Source of the DNA: Paramyrothecium sp. XJ0827 | Taxonomy: Eukaryota > Ascomycota > Sordariomycetes > Hypocreales > Stachybotryaceae | NCBI GenBank assembly: GCA_020881915.1 | Contig: JAJFPB010000005.1 | Location: 806,001-870,000 of the forward strand | Length of the DNA stretch: 64,000 nucleotides | Reading direction: 5' to 3' | Shown here: positions 31,369 through 41,188 of the stretch, piece by piece | Layout: the number at the start of each line of letters is the position of its first letter | Position numbering within the stretch: position 1 is the first letter of the stretch | Notes under the pieces: generated by a model | What the model saw: the letters and a program-made list of their open reading frames with translations, nothing else | Told to the model about the DNA's origin: nothing | Databases searched by the model: none | Made by a program: the position numbers and the translations under genes

Positions 31369-33672
31369 AAAGATCCCTCACAATCGCGTCCAAATCATCG
31401 GGATTGTTAATATCTGCATAGTCCGTGAATGGTCCGAAACCAAAAAGATTATCGTCATACGGCTGGGACAGTCCCAGCGTTGCTTGAGCGTCAAAGCTCC
31501 CAGACACGGGGGGCATGTAAGCCATGCTCGCCTGGTCTGTCGCTGTCATGCTTATGGTTTGGTTGATACCGGAAAGCTGATCTGGCCCGGCGGAAGTGCT
31601 CAGGTTGCGGTTTGGGTCGTTTCCGTCGGCCAGCTGCCTTGACATACTGACGTCACGGAGCCAGCGGATGGTTGAGCGGCCAAGATCGTCCAAAATGTCA
31701 CGGCTTCTTTTTGCACCCGACCAATGCTCGCCGGTCGCACTGAGCATACTGAGTCCGACACTCAAGTCGTTCATCAGTGTCTCTATTTCGCACTGCCGCG
31801 CGATGTCTGGCGATGCCTTGATGCAGTACAGCATCGAAAGCAAGCCCAAGACCAAAGAGTGGAAAGAAAGCCAGCTGTGAACCAGAAAGTTCTTCTTGTA
31901 GAGTTCACTGAAAACCCTAATGCTTGCCTTGGCACTGTCGTAGCAATGCAGCAATGCCTCGGCTGATGGTTTAGGAATCGCTGGGCTGGGTCGCAGGAGC
32001 AACATCCGGACGCTGTGGTATCTCATTTTACAAACAAGCTTCATGTGAGATGCAGCCAAGCTCCCGTCACCGCTCGGGATCTCCGCAGCCCAGTCTTGCA
32101 GTTGTTGCAGCACACCTTTTTGCCACTCAAAGATATCGATGATGGTCGGGTAGGCGTATTTTGGAGCGTCCCGTACGACGCTGTTGGCGACGTACTTGAT
32201 TTCTGAATTCAGCTTGGCAAGCTTGAAGAGATGTACAGGGAATAACATGAGTTTCGGTGCTTCTTCCGATGAGACTTGGCCCGAGAGGACGTGATCGTCT
32301 AATCCTTGGGGAAGCTGCAAACATTAGAGAGATTCACGGACGGGAACGAGGGACCTTACTCGGAGCTCGCAAGCCTCGTCTCTGAAACCAACCGGCCGTC
32401 CCATCATAGTCGCAATTGTCCGATCCAGCGTGAATATGACCCAGAAGATTCGAGTTCTCAATTCCTGCTCCAGTGCCGATATGCCGGAATGAGCGGTCAG
32501 GTCTCGTTGCAGACCGAGGTCGATAAGTGCAGCAATGCATTGGTAATCGAGGTACCAGACATTCAATCGCACGGCGGGGTTGTGAATCGTGAAGATGAGC
32601 AACAGTATCAAACACTGCAAGCCTTTCAGAGAGTTTTCAATGTTTAGACGATGAAAGTAGCGCATGGCGGCCAGACAAAATGATTCGCCAGGGATTCGGG
32701 CTTTCAGCCGGCCTGAAAGGACGGTCGCACCAATCGCCAACACCATGTAGACTTGAAAGCCTGCTACAGGGTCGTCGTCGTTCGAATAAACTTGTTCAAG
32801 AGAGTTCATGAAGGTGGGTTGATGCAAAGCAGGATATTGAGGATGTATAAAGTCAAAATATGCGCTGCATAACTGGTTCGACATACTGCGGGACGGTAAA
32901 ACGGCCGGCCCCTGGATAGCCTCGACCAACTCACTGGGGAAGGAGGCTTCACGATCAGGCTTTGAGACGTCATACTCATGTTGCAGCGACTTGGTAAGCA
33001 TGACCCGCGCGAGGAAGTATCCGCTTGACGGTCCTATGTATCTGGGATCTTGGTTGGTCCCAAGGGAAACCAGGCCGATCTCATGTGAAAGTGGGTTGGC
33101 ACCAGACGCAACAGGCCCAGCGCCTGGCCTGGTACTTCCACGAGGTGGTTGAGGCGTTGCGCCATTTATGGTGATGGGTGAATGTGTGGCATCAAGCTGC
33201 AACCTTGAGTCTTGCCCAACTTCTGACTCGTCTTGTGGCAGTGTGTCTGATTGCTCGTTTTCGTCAGGCAAGGGGCCCTGCGACAGGTCTACTTCCGGGC
33301 ATCTTGCTCGGACAATTGACTCTAGCCACTCTATACGGTCTTTCAGAGTTGTTATGTAACTAATAGAGTCAACTGTTGTCCTCTCGTGGGAGCTCAACCG
33401 CACTTACGCTCGTGGCAAATCTTTCAGGCGAGCGCTTTCGCCGTCCGCGCATTGAACACCAGCATTTCTGCAATGCTTACAGGCCGGCAGCTCTCCATCA
33501 CACTGAAAGAGTCAGTTCTATCGAATCATCTGCTGGGCCAACATGTGCGACTTACACGAATCTTGCGCCGCTGGCATCGCAGACAGGCAAGGCGCAAACG
33601 GGGATTCCTCCGGCCCTGTTGCGCCCGGCGCGTCCTAGCACCCACCGAGTCTCCGCCTCGCGAATCGGCCAT
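31334..33672 (-). CDS. Zn(2)Cys(6) transcription factor with Fungal_trans domain
   Basis: Exons 33556-33672, 33408-33502, 32360-33359 and 31334-32314 with introns 33503-33555, 33360-33407 and 32315-32359 give 730 residues. The zinc cluster C30-x2-C33-x6-C40-x6-C47-x2-C50-x6-C57 is split by the first intron. A short coiled coil (YITTLKDRIEWLESIV) and an acidic linker follow. The central region contains YFDFIHPQYPALHQPTF and the FWVIFTLDRTIATMMGRPVGF signature. The C-terminus is an acidic, Phe/Asp/Asn-rich stretch that may be the activation domain. It is divergent from the LDH2-like oxidoreductase gene across 308 bp, so that gene is the likely target. Its stop lies inside a short repeat also found at 26.6 kb. 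Confidence 0.88.
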
Positions 33673-33980
33673 CTGCAGGTTTCAGGCCAAGAGATTTGTT
33701 GCTGCACGGGATGACATGGATCCGTGAAGTGGAAGCGAGAGGGAAAAGTCCGCACTGGCGTGTGACGGGAAGAGTCCGGGTCGCTGTGCGGAGAAACCCC
33801 GCCGGGCAAACTTCACTAGTGCAAGCGCTGTAAGTTGAGCACAACGGAACTCGACATCTTCAACAGATCCTTATTTAGTATAAGATTCTTGCGGTCGCTT
33901 GTAATAGTTGAAGAGTCTGCCTGTTCAAATTACCACTCAAACAATCAACTGCTGCTGAAGGGTCATATTTACCCCTCACC
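33673..33980. promoter_or_regulatory. Divergent promoter (regulator / LDH2-like gene)
   Basis: A 308-bp spacer between divergent starts. Several CCG/CGG triplets lie within 33770-33805 (TCCGGGTCGC, TGTGCGG, CCGCCGGGC). These are possible half-sites for a Zn2Cys6 factor. Their spacing does not make a single obvious consensus palindrome. Confidence 0.4.
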
Positions 33981-35048
33981 ATGGCTTCAGAAGCATCATC
34001 GAAACTTCACGTCACTGCATCAGAAGCCCGGCGCCTTGTGCAAGGCATCTTACAAGCCAATGGTGTGCCGGAAGAGAACGCTGCCATCGTCGCACGGTGT
34101 TTGGTAGCCGCAGACCTGCGTGGAGTCGATACACACGGGATGAACCGAATCCCATCCTACATGGAGCGCATCCGCCAGGGGGTCCTCAACGCTGCCGCGC
34201 AGCCTGTGGTCACCCAAGTAACGCCAGTCGTGACCCAGGTCGACGGCTGCAATGGCTTCGGTTTCGTTGCAGCTCATGTTGGCATGGCTGCCGCGATCGA
34301 GTCCGCGAAGACGTACGGCATCGGCATGGCCAGCATCAAGCACTCGAATCACTTTGGCATGAGCGCGTGGCTGGTGCAGCAGGCCCTAGACTCCGACTTG
34401 ATGAGTCTGGTCTTCACAAACTCAAGCCCGGCCTTGCCTGCATTTGGCGGTAAGAGCAAGCTCCTGGGGGTCTCGCCGATCGCGTGCGGTGCGCCTGGCC
34501 GCGAATCATCCAACTTCATCCTCGACATGGCGCCTTCAGTGGCGGCGCGGGGCAAGATTTACAAGGCGAAACGACGGGGTGAGAAGATCCCACTGGACTG
34601 GGCTTTGGATGCCGAGGGCCGGCCGACGGATGACCCCGAAGCTGCACTGGGAGGCGTCATGCTGCCCATGGGCGGGCCTAAGGGATCCGGTCTGGCCATC
34701 ATGATGGATGTCTTCTCTGGAGTTTTGTCCGGCTCGGCGTTTGCCGGCCATGTCACCAACCCGTACGATCCTTCGAAGCCGGCAGATGTGGGTCATTTCC
34801 TGGTGGCCATCAAGCCCGACCTGTTCATGAGCCTGGACGACTTCCGCGACCGGATGCAATATCTGTACGATCGAGTCGTGGGCTCAGACAAAGCAGCAGA
34901 CATCGAGCGGATCTACTTCCCTGGCGAGATGGAGCAGCTATGCCAGAGAGAAAGAGAATCGACTGGTATACCGTTGGTTCAAGCAGAAGTGGATGCATTG
35001 AATGAGGAGGCCCAAAGGGTATCCGTCGAGCCGCTTGTTGTTTCCTGA
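33981..35048 (+). CDS. LDH2/malate dehydrogenase-like NAD(P)-dependent oxidoreductase
   Basis: Single exon, 355 residues (context CACCATGG), the usual length for the PF02615 family. Family features are present: RGVDTHGMNR with the active-site histidine, SNHFGMSAW, PAFGGKSKLLG, a nucleotide-binding loop SPIACGAPG, MAPSVAARGKI, and the GVMLPMGGPKGSGLAIMMDVFSGVLSG helix. The family uses NAD(P)H to reduce 2-oxo acids (malate, lactate, ureidoglycolate, 2,3-diketogulonate, piperideine-2-carboxylate). The substrate here is not deducible. Common bacterial members have Asn where this has Ser in the nucleotide loop. It is paired divergently with a Zn2Cys6 regulator, as in catabolic clusters. Cytosolic, no signal peptide. 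Confidence 0.88.
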   Translation: MASEASSKLHVTASEARRLVQGILQANGVPEENAAIVARCLVAADLRGVDTHGMNRIPSYMERIRQGVLNAAAQPVVTQVTPVVTQVDGCNGFGFVAAHVGMAAAIESAKTYGIGMASIKHSNHFGMSAWLVQQALDSDLMSLVFTNSSPALPAFGGKSKLLGVSPIACGAPGRESSNFILDMAPSVAARGKIYKAKRRGEKIPLDWALDAEGRPTDDPEAALGGVMLPMGGPKGSGLAIMMDVFSGVLSGSAFAGHVTNPYDPSKPADVGHFLVAIKPDLFMSLDDFRDRMQYLYDRVVGSDKAADIERIYFPGEMEQLCQRERESTGIPLVQAEVDALNEEAQRVSVEPLVVS

Positions 35049-35724
35049 CGCTACTCTGTACTTTGAGACTGGAAAGTCGCTAGAGAATCACAATGCGAAA
35101 ATTGTCACGTCATTCTGTCGAGACCGATCCTGAATTCTTGTGCTTTTGAGTCGCGAGTCTTGATATGAACCGCGGCACATGCGGCGTGTGTTGCAAATGA
35201 CGGTCAGTAAAAGAGCCCTTGGTAATCTAGATTACAAATTCATCGTCGTCTGCTCAAGGCTTTCTCAAAATGATCCCAGAGATGAATGCCAATCGGACAC
35301 TGCCTGCATGGAGCCTGGGCGCATACCCGCATAATAAGCGCTTGGCAACCAGGCAACAGTTAGTGACTGGTGTTGATCCACTCAAATAACTGAACAATGC
35401 AGCTTTCCTTCCCCAGCCGATAATCACAAAACGCTTCGATTACATATTCATGTCATCTGGTATGGCTTGCTCCCTCCACAACCAGCACGGGCGCACTTGT
35501 GATCGAGGCAATAGTCAACAACTGACAAAGCCAACGCCTGTGCACAGCCTCTCGACGACCATCAAAACAGATTCCCCAAACTTCCCACCCAGTTATCGTT
35601 GGCCCTCAAAACTGCTTTTTGACGGCTTCGGAGTTTCTGAGAAAGCTGAATGATCGTCTTTCATTTATATTTCAGAGCGCTTTGAGTTGAGCTCCACGGC
35701 TCTGCTACCATCGCACAACACACA
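35049..35724. other. Intergenic region, RCC1 gene promoter
   Basis: About 0.7 kb, no gene recognised. A small frame (35450-35653) has no supporting feature. Confidence 0.5.
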
Positions 35725-37298
35725 ATGGCAAGGACATCCGACGTCAGCCCCAAGAAGGCTGGCCCCAGTGGAGATGTCGCAATCGACAAAACAATGAGGG
35801 AGTTATCAATCGATTCAGCTAGCAAACGGTCGGTGGCTCCCACAACCCCAAAGGAGCCACGCAAACGCGGTAAATCCACCAGCACAGACGCAGCCGCCGT
35901 CAACAAACCCCCAACAACACCCCTCAATGTCTTCGTCTTCGGGAGCGGCGAGGGCGGCGAGCTGGGGCTAGGCGTTCGCATTGTTAACAAAAAGGCGCCC
36001 GACCAGGCGCCGCGGCCACGATTCAACTCGTTCTTGGACCCCTCTCTCAACGGCGCTGTGCAGATCTCGGTGGGCGGGATGCACACTGCGGCTCTCATGA
36101 GTGACGGCAAGGTCTCCACGTGGGGCGTCAACGACTCTAAGGCGCTAGGTCGCGATACAGAGTGGACGGAGCCGGCTCGGACCGAGGACGAGGATGACGA
36201 CGTGGTGGAGTTGAACCCACTGGAGAGCACGCCCATGGTTGTGGGAGGACTTGAGCCTGCTGGGACCATTGTTCAGGTGGCCGCAACGGATAACGCAACG
36301 TTTGTGTTGAACGCTGCTGGAGAGGTGTATGGCTGGGGCTCATTCTTTGTAAGTCGCACAATGATGGGGACGAATTTTCACTAACAACGCAGGGCGATAA
36401 CGGTGCCTTTGGCTTTGTGAATGCGTCTACCAGATCATATGCTCGACCGACAAACGCTGAAAAGTTCAGCTCCACACCAATCCGCATTCCTAACTTGAGC
36501 AATGTCAAAGAGCTTGCCACGGGCGTCAACCATCTACTAGCCTTGTCCCATGACGGGGCAGTGTATTCTTGCGGCTCGGGTCACCAGGCCGAGCTAGGTC
36601 GTCGAATCATCCCCCGCCGGCCGTTCGCAGCCCTTGAGCCTCGAGTCATCCTTGCCGCAAAGCACAAGATAAAGCGGATATTTGCCGGTTTCAACCACAA
36701 CTTTGCAGTAGATGGTCAGGACCGGGTGTATTCGTGGGGTCTGAACAACTTTGGGCAGACGGGTCACGGCATCGACGAGAAGAACGCACATGTTTTGTCA
36801 CCAGCGGTTGTTGAAAGCTTGAAGGGTCAGAGGATACGGCAGATCGCTGCTGGCTTCCACCATACATTGGCTTGCATCGAGGACGGCACGCTTTTTGCCT
36901 GGGGCCGATGCGACGACGGACAATTAGGCGTGCCGCTTGATGAGGTTCCGAAAGAGGATATGGTAATAGATGAAAGGGGTCGTCCGCGCGCTGTATCAGT
37001 CCCATACGAAGTACCAGGTAAGTCCGGTTCCGTTGTTTTTGTTATCTGGCTGACGAATCCTCCAGGCATTAAGGCGACTTTCGTCGCTGCTGGCATCGAC
37101 AACTGTCTTGCCATCACAGACGACGGCAAGCTGTACTCGTGGGGGTTCTCCTTCAACTATAGAACTGGCCTGGGGACAGAAGACACGGTTACCGAACCTA
37201 CAATAGTACGCTCAAAGGAGCTCGGTGGAAGCCAGATTAGTTTCGCAGGCTGCGGCGGCCAATTCTCCGTCGCCGCTGGCACTGCCGAAGCGGAATAG
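35725..37298 (+). CDS. RCC1-type Ran guanine-nucleotide exchange factor
   Basis: Exons 35725-36348, 36393-37017 and 37066-37298 give 493 residues. Intron 2 (37018-37065, 48 nt, GTAAGT...CCAG) is a multiple of three with no stop, so a retained form would stay in frame with 16 extra residues. Removing it joins PYEVPG to IKATFVAAG in the right family spacing. The basic, Ser/Thr-rich N-terminus (residues 1-65) looks like a nuclear-localisation/chromatin-binding tail. Seven RCC1 repeats follow, each with glycine-rich GxGxxGxLG and TWG/SWG motifs (VFGSGEGGELGLG, VYGWGSFFGDNGAFG, YSWGLNNFGQTGHG, FAWGRCDDGQLG, YSWGFSFNYRTGLG). Role: loads GTP on Ran at chromatin for nuclear transport and mitosis. Essential and conserved. 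Confidence 0.9.
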
Positions 37299-37574
37299 AT
37301 GTTTTCGTAAGGATCACGGTCTTTTCCGAACAACTCACTGTCGGTTTTCCAAAAGTTGTATTAGATAGTGTGAATCGGCGGATGTCCGGTGTCGCCACGG
37401 AAGAAACCCGCGCGGCCCGGCCCCAATTCCGGGATTCCTCCGGTGCGGGAACCAGCTCCGGTCTTGCCCAGTGAACATTGCCTACAAAACTAAATAGTCT
37501 GGCATTCAGTGATTTGAAGTCTCCATCATTAAGCCCATACCTGTTATAGTTCTTTCTTTCCATTTGCAGCTACA

Positions 37575-38063
37575 ATGACTGTCGTACACATTGGTAGGTT
37601 TGCCTTCCAACCTCTTCGATACATTTTCAACTAACACCACGTCAAGTCTTTTTCAAGTTCAAGCCCGAAGTGCCGGCCTCTCACAGGGAGACATTCGTCC
37701 GCGAGCTCAAAACCCTCAAGAACCTGCCATGCGTCTTGGGCAACAAGCTCATTGTTGGTGGGCCGTCTATCACGGACCCGATCGAGCGCAGCAAGGGCTT
37801 CCACTACGCCTTGCTCAGCTTCCACAAGGACCGCGCCGCGCTGGAGGAGTACCAGGCCAGCAAGGAGCACCACGAGTGAGAACTCCTGCGCTACCCTAGA
37901 GATTTCGTCTTACTAATCGGTTGACCGTAGCGTGACAAGTGCATATCTCTGGCCGTTCAAGGAAGATGTCATGAGGTTCGATTTCGAGGTGGACAAGGAG
38001 GACGAGCAGATGTGCGAGTGGATGGCAAAGTCGATATTGGCCACAGGCCAGACCGGTCCATGA
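37575..38063 (+). CDS. Dabb-domain (stress-responsive A/B barrel) protein
   Basis: Exons 37575-37593, 37647-37875 and 37931-38063 with introns 37594-37646 and 37876-37930 give 126 residues. The first exon encodes only six residues (MTVVHI) plus one base, and its acceptor is AAG rather than the usual YAG. The joined frame gives HIVFFKFKP, ALLSFHKDRAALEEYQASKEHHD, AYLWPFKEDVMRFDFEV. These are the family strand patterns with the conserved HH. Dabb proteins are small dimeric alpha-beta barrels, some with roles in olivetolic-acid-like or polyketide cyclisation and some stress-induced; function here is unknown. Confidence 0.82.
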
Positions 38064-38645
38064 TGGCCCGTACCACCGAGACCCTGCGGGTAGGACAAGC
38101 TGGTCCGTGTAAGACACCGCCAAGCCGGCACATCTCACAGCCTTCGGATCTAGAACCGCCAAGCAATTAGACTGGTCGAGCTAGAATGCGACAGGTAGCA
38201 ATGCAAGTAACAGCGCATTTCAGCCAACAGAAATCGCGGCGTCCAATTTCACAAGCTGCAACATCAGAAACAGCAGTTTACCATCACCCCGGCCAGCTGA
38301 AAACCCAGTGCTGTGGGCGCCTGTAGATAAGATGTTGCGCTAAAACACCAATGAGCTCCCAGGCGCCATTTGCCCCGCATCCACGGGACCGATAAGGGCA
38401 ATCTAGATCGTTTTCATCCACGTCCGCGGGGTAGCTTAATTGCTTGCTCTCAATTGTCGACGACATCACGAATGTGAGGGTCTGGGGTGAGGGGTAAATC
38501 CAGTGCTCTCACTTGATCGTGTTGTTTCTCATGAACATGGTCAGCTTGTCGTGCCTCTTTTGATCAACGGTTGCACAACGTAGTTCCCGCTCCAGGCACT
38601 TACACATGATTTGAGATTCAAGGCTCCAGACCTCGCTTCGCTACC
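38064..38645. other. Intergenic region
   Basis: About 0.6 kb of non-coding sequence between the Dabb and NiCoT genes. No RNA or repeat seen. Confidence 0.5.
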
Positions 38646-39898
38646 ATGGCACGCCGATGCCATCTGCCCCTCCCGCCCAAGCCCAAGTTCCTCCACGGCA
38701 TCCCCAACAACAGCATCCTCATAATCGCGCTCCTCGTCTCTGTCAATGTCGTCGTCTGGGCCGCCGCCGCCGTGGTCCTGCGCTTCCACCCGGCGCTCAT
38801 CTCTCCCGCCGCCCTCTCCTACACCCTCGGCCTGCGCCATGCCCTCGACGCCGACCACATCTCCGCCATCGACCTCATGACCCGCCGGCTCATCGCGTCC
38901 GGCCAGCGCCCCGCGACCGTCGGCACCTTCTTCTCGCTCGGCCACTCGACCATCGTCATCGTCACCTGCATCGTGGTGGCGGCGACGAGCGGCGCGCTGC
39001 GGGAGCGGTTCGACGGCTTCACGAGGGTCGGTAACATCATCGGGACCAGCGTCAGCGCCGCGTTCCTGATCATTCTGTGTGTCGGCAATGGATGGGTCCT
39101 GTACAAGCTGGTGAAGCGGCTGCGGGAGCTCTTGGCAGAGCAGCGCCGTGTGGGCGAGGTCAGAGAGGAAGACCCTGAAGGCGCGGCAGCAGGCCAATTC
39201 ACGATGGAAGGCGGCGGCTTTCTCGCCCGGGTTTTCAAAGGTCTCTTTAAAGCCATTGACCGACCATGGAAGATGTACCCTCTTGGCGTCGTCTTTGGCC
39301 TTGGCTTCGACACCTCCTCCGAGATCGCCATTCTCGGAATCGCCAGTATCCAAGCTGTACAAGGCACAAGCATATGGCTTATCCTCATCTTCCCTATCTT
39401 GTTCACAGGTAAGCTCTCATAAGACTCAATCACTTCATCAGTCACTAATCCATCAAAGCTGGCATGTGTCTCCTCGACACCACCGACGGCGCCCTGATGA
39501 TGGCCCTGTACACATCCAAGGCCTTCTCCCGCGACGTCATCGCCATCCTCTACTATTCCATCGTCCTTACGGGCATAACCGTCTTCGTTTCTGCCTTTAT
39601 TGGAATAGTCCAGGTCTTGTCGTTGGTGCAAAACGTCGCGGAGCCGGAGGGCAGCTTCTGGGATGGCGTTTCGGCCATTGGCGACCATTTCGACATTATC
39701 GGCGGCAGCATATGTGGAGTCTTTGTTGTTGTTGGACTTGGGTCCATTCTTGTATACAAGCCTTGGAGGAGGCGCATGGAACGAAGGGACCAAGCCACTC
39801 AGGGTCTTGTAGGCGCTGCTGAAGACGATGCTTTTGATGCCGAGACACTAGCGTCTCCTCTACCTGTAAATGAACAACAGCAGAGGCTGGCTGTATAG
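38646..39898 (+). CDS. NiCoT-family nickel/cobalt transporter
   Basis: Exons 38646-39408 and 39459-39898 with intron 39409-39458 (GTAAGC...AAAG, phase 1) give 400 residues. The family signatures are clear. RHALDADHI (HX4DH in the second helix) binds Ni2+/Co2+. LGFDTSSEI and GMCLLDTTDG are the later conserved motifs. About eight hydrophobic segments are readable, with a charged loop of some 50 residues in the middle. The N-terminus is basic. In fungi, nickel uptake of this type supplies urease. Cobalt use is possible. The transporter stands alone among its neighbours. Confidence 0.92.
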
Positions 39899-40011
39899 TT
39901 GTGCATCTAGCGCTGGGGAGTACATATACATAATTACAAACGCTCAGTTTCAACCCTGATTCCAACTACATTGAGAATTCTCCAAAACGACAATGCACAT
40001 TTTATACTGTG

Positions 40012-41005
40012 TCATTCGAGGTCCAGCAGAACTGGGTCTGGGTCAGGATTAGGGCACACGCACTTGCAGAACTGTAGTCTTCTGCAATTCCTGCAATTTC
40101 TCCGCCGTAAAGGTTCGCTCTCTACCCTTTTGAAGGGATACGAGAGTCCAAGTTCAACCCAGGGTTCAATCAGCATAGCCAAATTGTCCTCGTCGAGTTC
40201 GCGGTCCAGAAACCCTTTGCAGTTCGAACAAAGCCAAATCCCGGAGTCGGGACAAGTTTCTTGTTTCCAGGGCCGCGTCCATTCTGGCAATGGTGTACTC
40301 GTTGCTTTGTTCCCTGTCGGCGATGGCAATCTCACTGGAGGCGGGTAACAAAGCCTAAGTTTTCTGGCCTTCCGACAGCGTGTTAGGTCGAGTCCGTCAA
40401 AGCTTTCCCATGGAAGGCGACGAGGTATCATGACACTCTTCTTCTTCTTGCCTATCTATGATCAGAGTCAGCGCAAGCAAGCAAAAGAGCTTAATCAAAG
40501 AATCATCAGTGTGAAATCGCAAAGAGAAACGGCATGCTAGCATGGAGTTTGAACCTCCAATAGACAATCCGATTGGTCTAAAGGTACAACTCACATTCAT
40601 GTGCCGAGTTCCCCGTTGTGGTTTGCTGCGCTCCAATCCACCGGTGATTGTTGATATTGGTGGTAGCGATATCTGACCCCCTTCGTCCGAAGAGGTAGAC
40701 ATTTCGAATTCTTTATCAGATATAACAGCCATTGGCGGAAGCTCGCATCTACGAGAAATTGGCAGGGACATCTTGCTGAGATGGCCAGACCATAACGGTT
40801 CGTCAAGTGCGCCAGAGCACATGGGGGGCAGTGAGATTTCTTCCGTCTCTCCCAATTGACAGTCACCATGAAACAAGATATCGATTTCGGCAGTCGCATG
40901 GTCTGAAGGGGCAACGGCGTCGCAGGGGTCTGTGGTTTCGGGGACACAAGCTGATTTGTCCACTGCCGCAATTTCGTTAGGTGGTGGCCCGTCATCAAGT
41001 TCCAT
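40012..41005 (-). CDS. Unknown Cys-rich protein with in-frame amber codon upstream
   Basis: Exons 40595-41005 and 40012-40455, joined by intron 40456-40594 (GTGAGT...TCATAG, phase 0), give 284 residues. The N-terminal half is acidic with Cys and Pro repeats (SLPPM, SLPPIS recur). The C-terminus holds a Cys cluster (CPDSGIWLCSNCKG, then CRNCRRLQFCKCVC), possibly metal-binding but not a domain I recognise. Oddly, the same frame is open for 53 codons further upstream from an ATG at 41188, interrupted only by TAG at 41027-41029. The upstream part is acidic and hydrophilic like the rest. The true start may be 41005, or the longer form may be nonsense-mutated. Confidence 0.55.
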
Positions 41006-41188
41006 AATCTCTGCGATATCATGCCCCTAGTTGACGACGCGCAGAACTGAGCGGCGAGGTTCCTGGGACGACTCTTCCTGGTCCAACGGGCTTGTAGCTT
41101 CGTTCTCGTCATCTTTTTCATGCATGGATTGGTGGTCCTTACGACTTTCGCATCGATCGTCTTCCTCGGTTTCGACGGCAGGCTCCAT

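Noticed and set aside
40995..41040. A 25-nt intron removing the TAG at 41027
   Set aside because: Too short for fungal splicing; the in-frame stop was kept as an observation.
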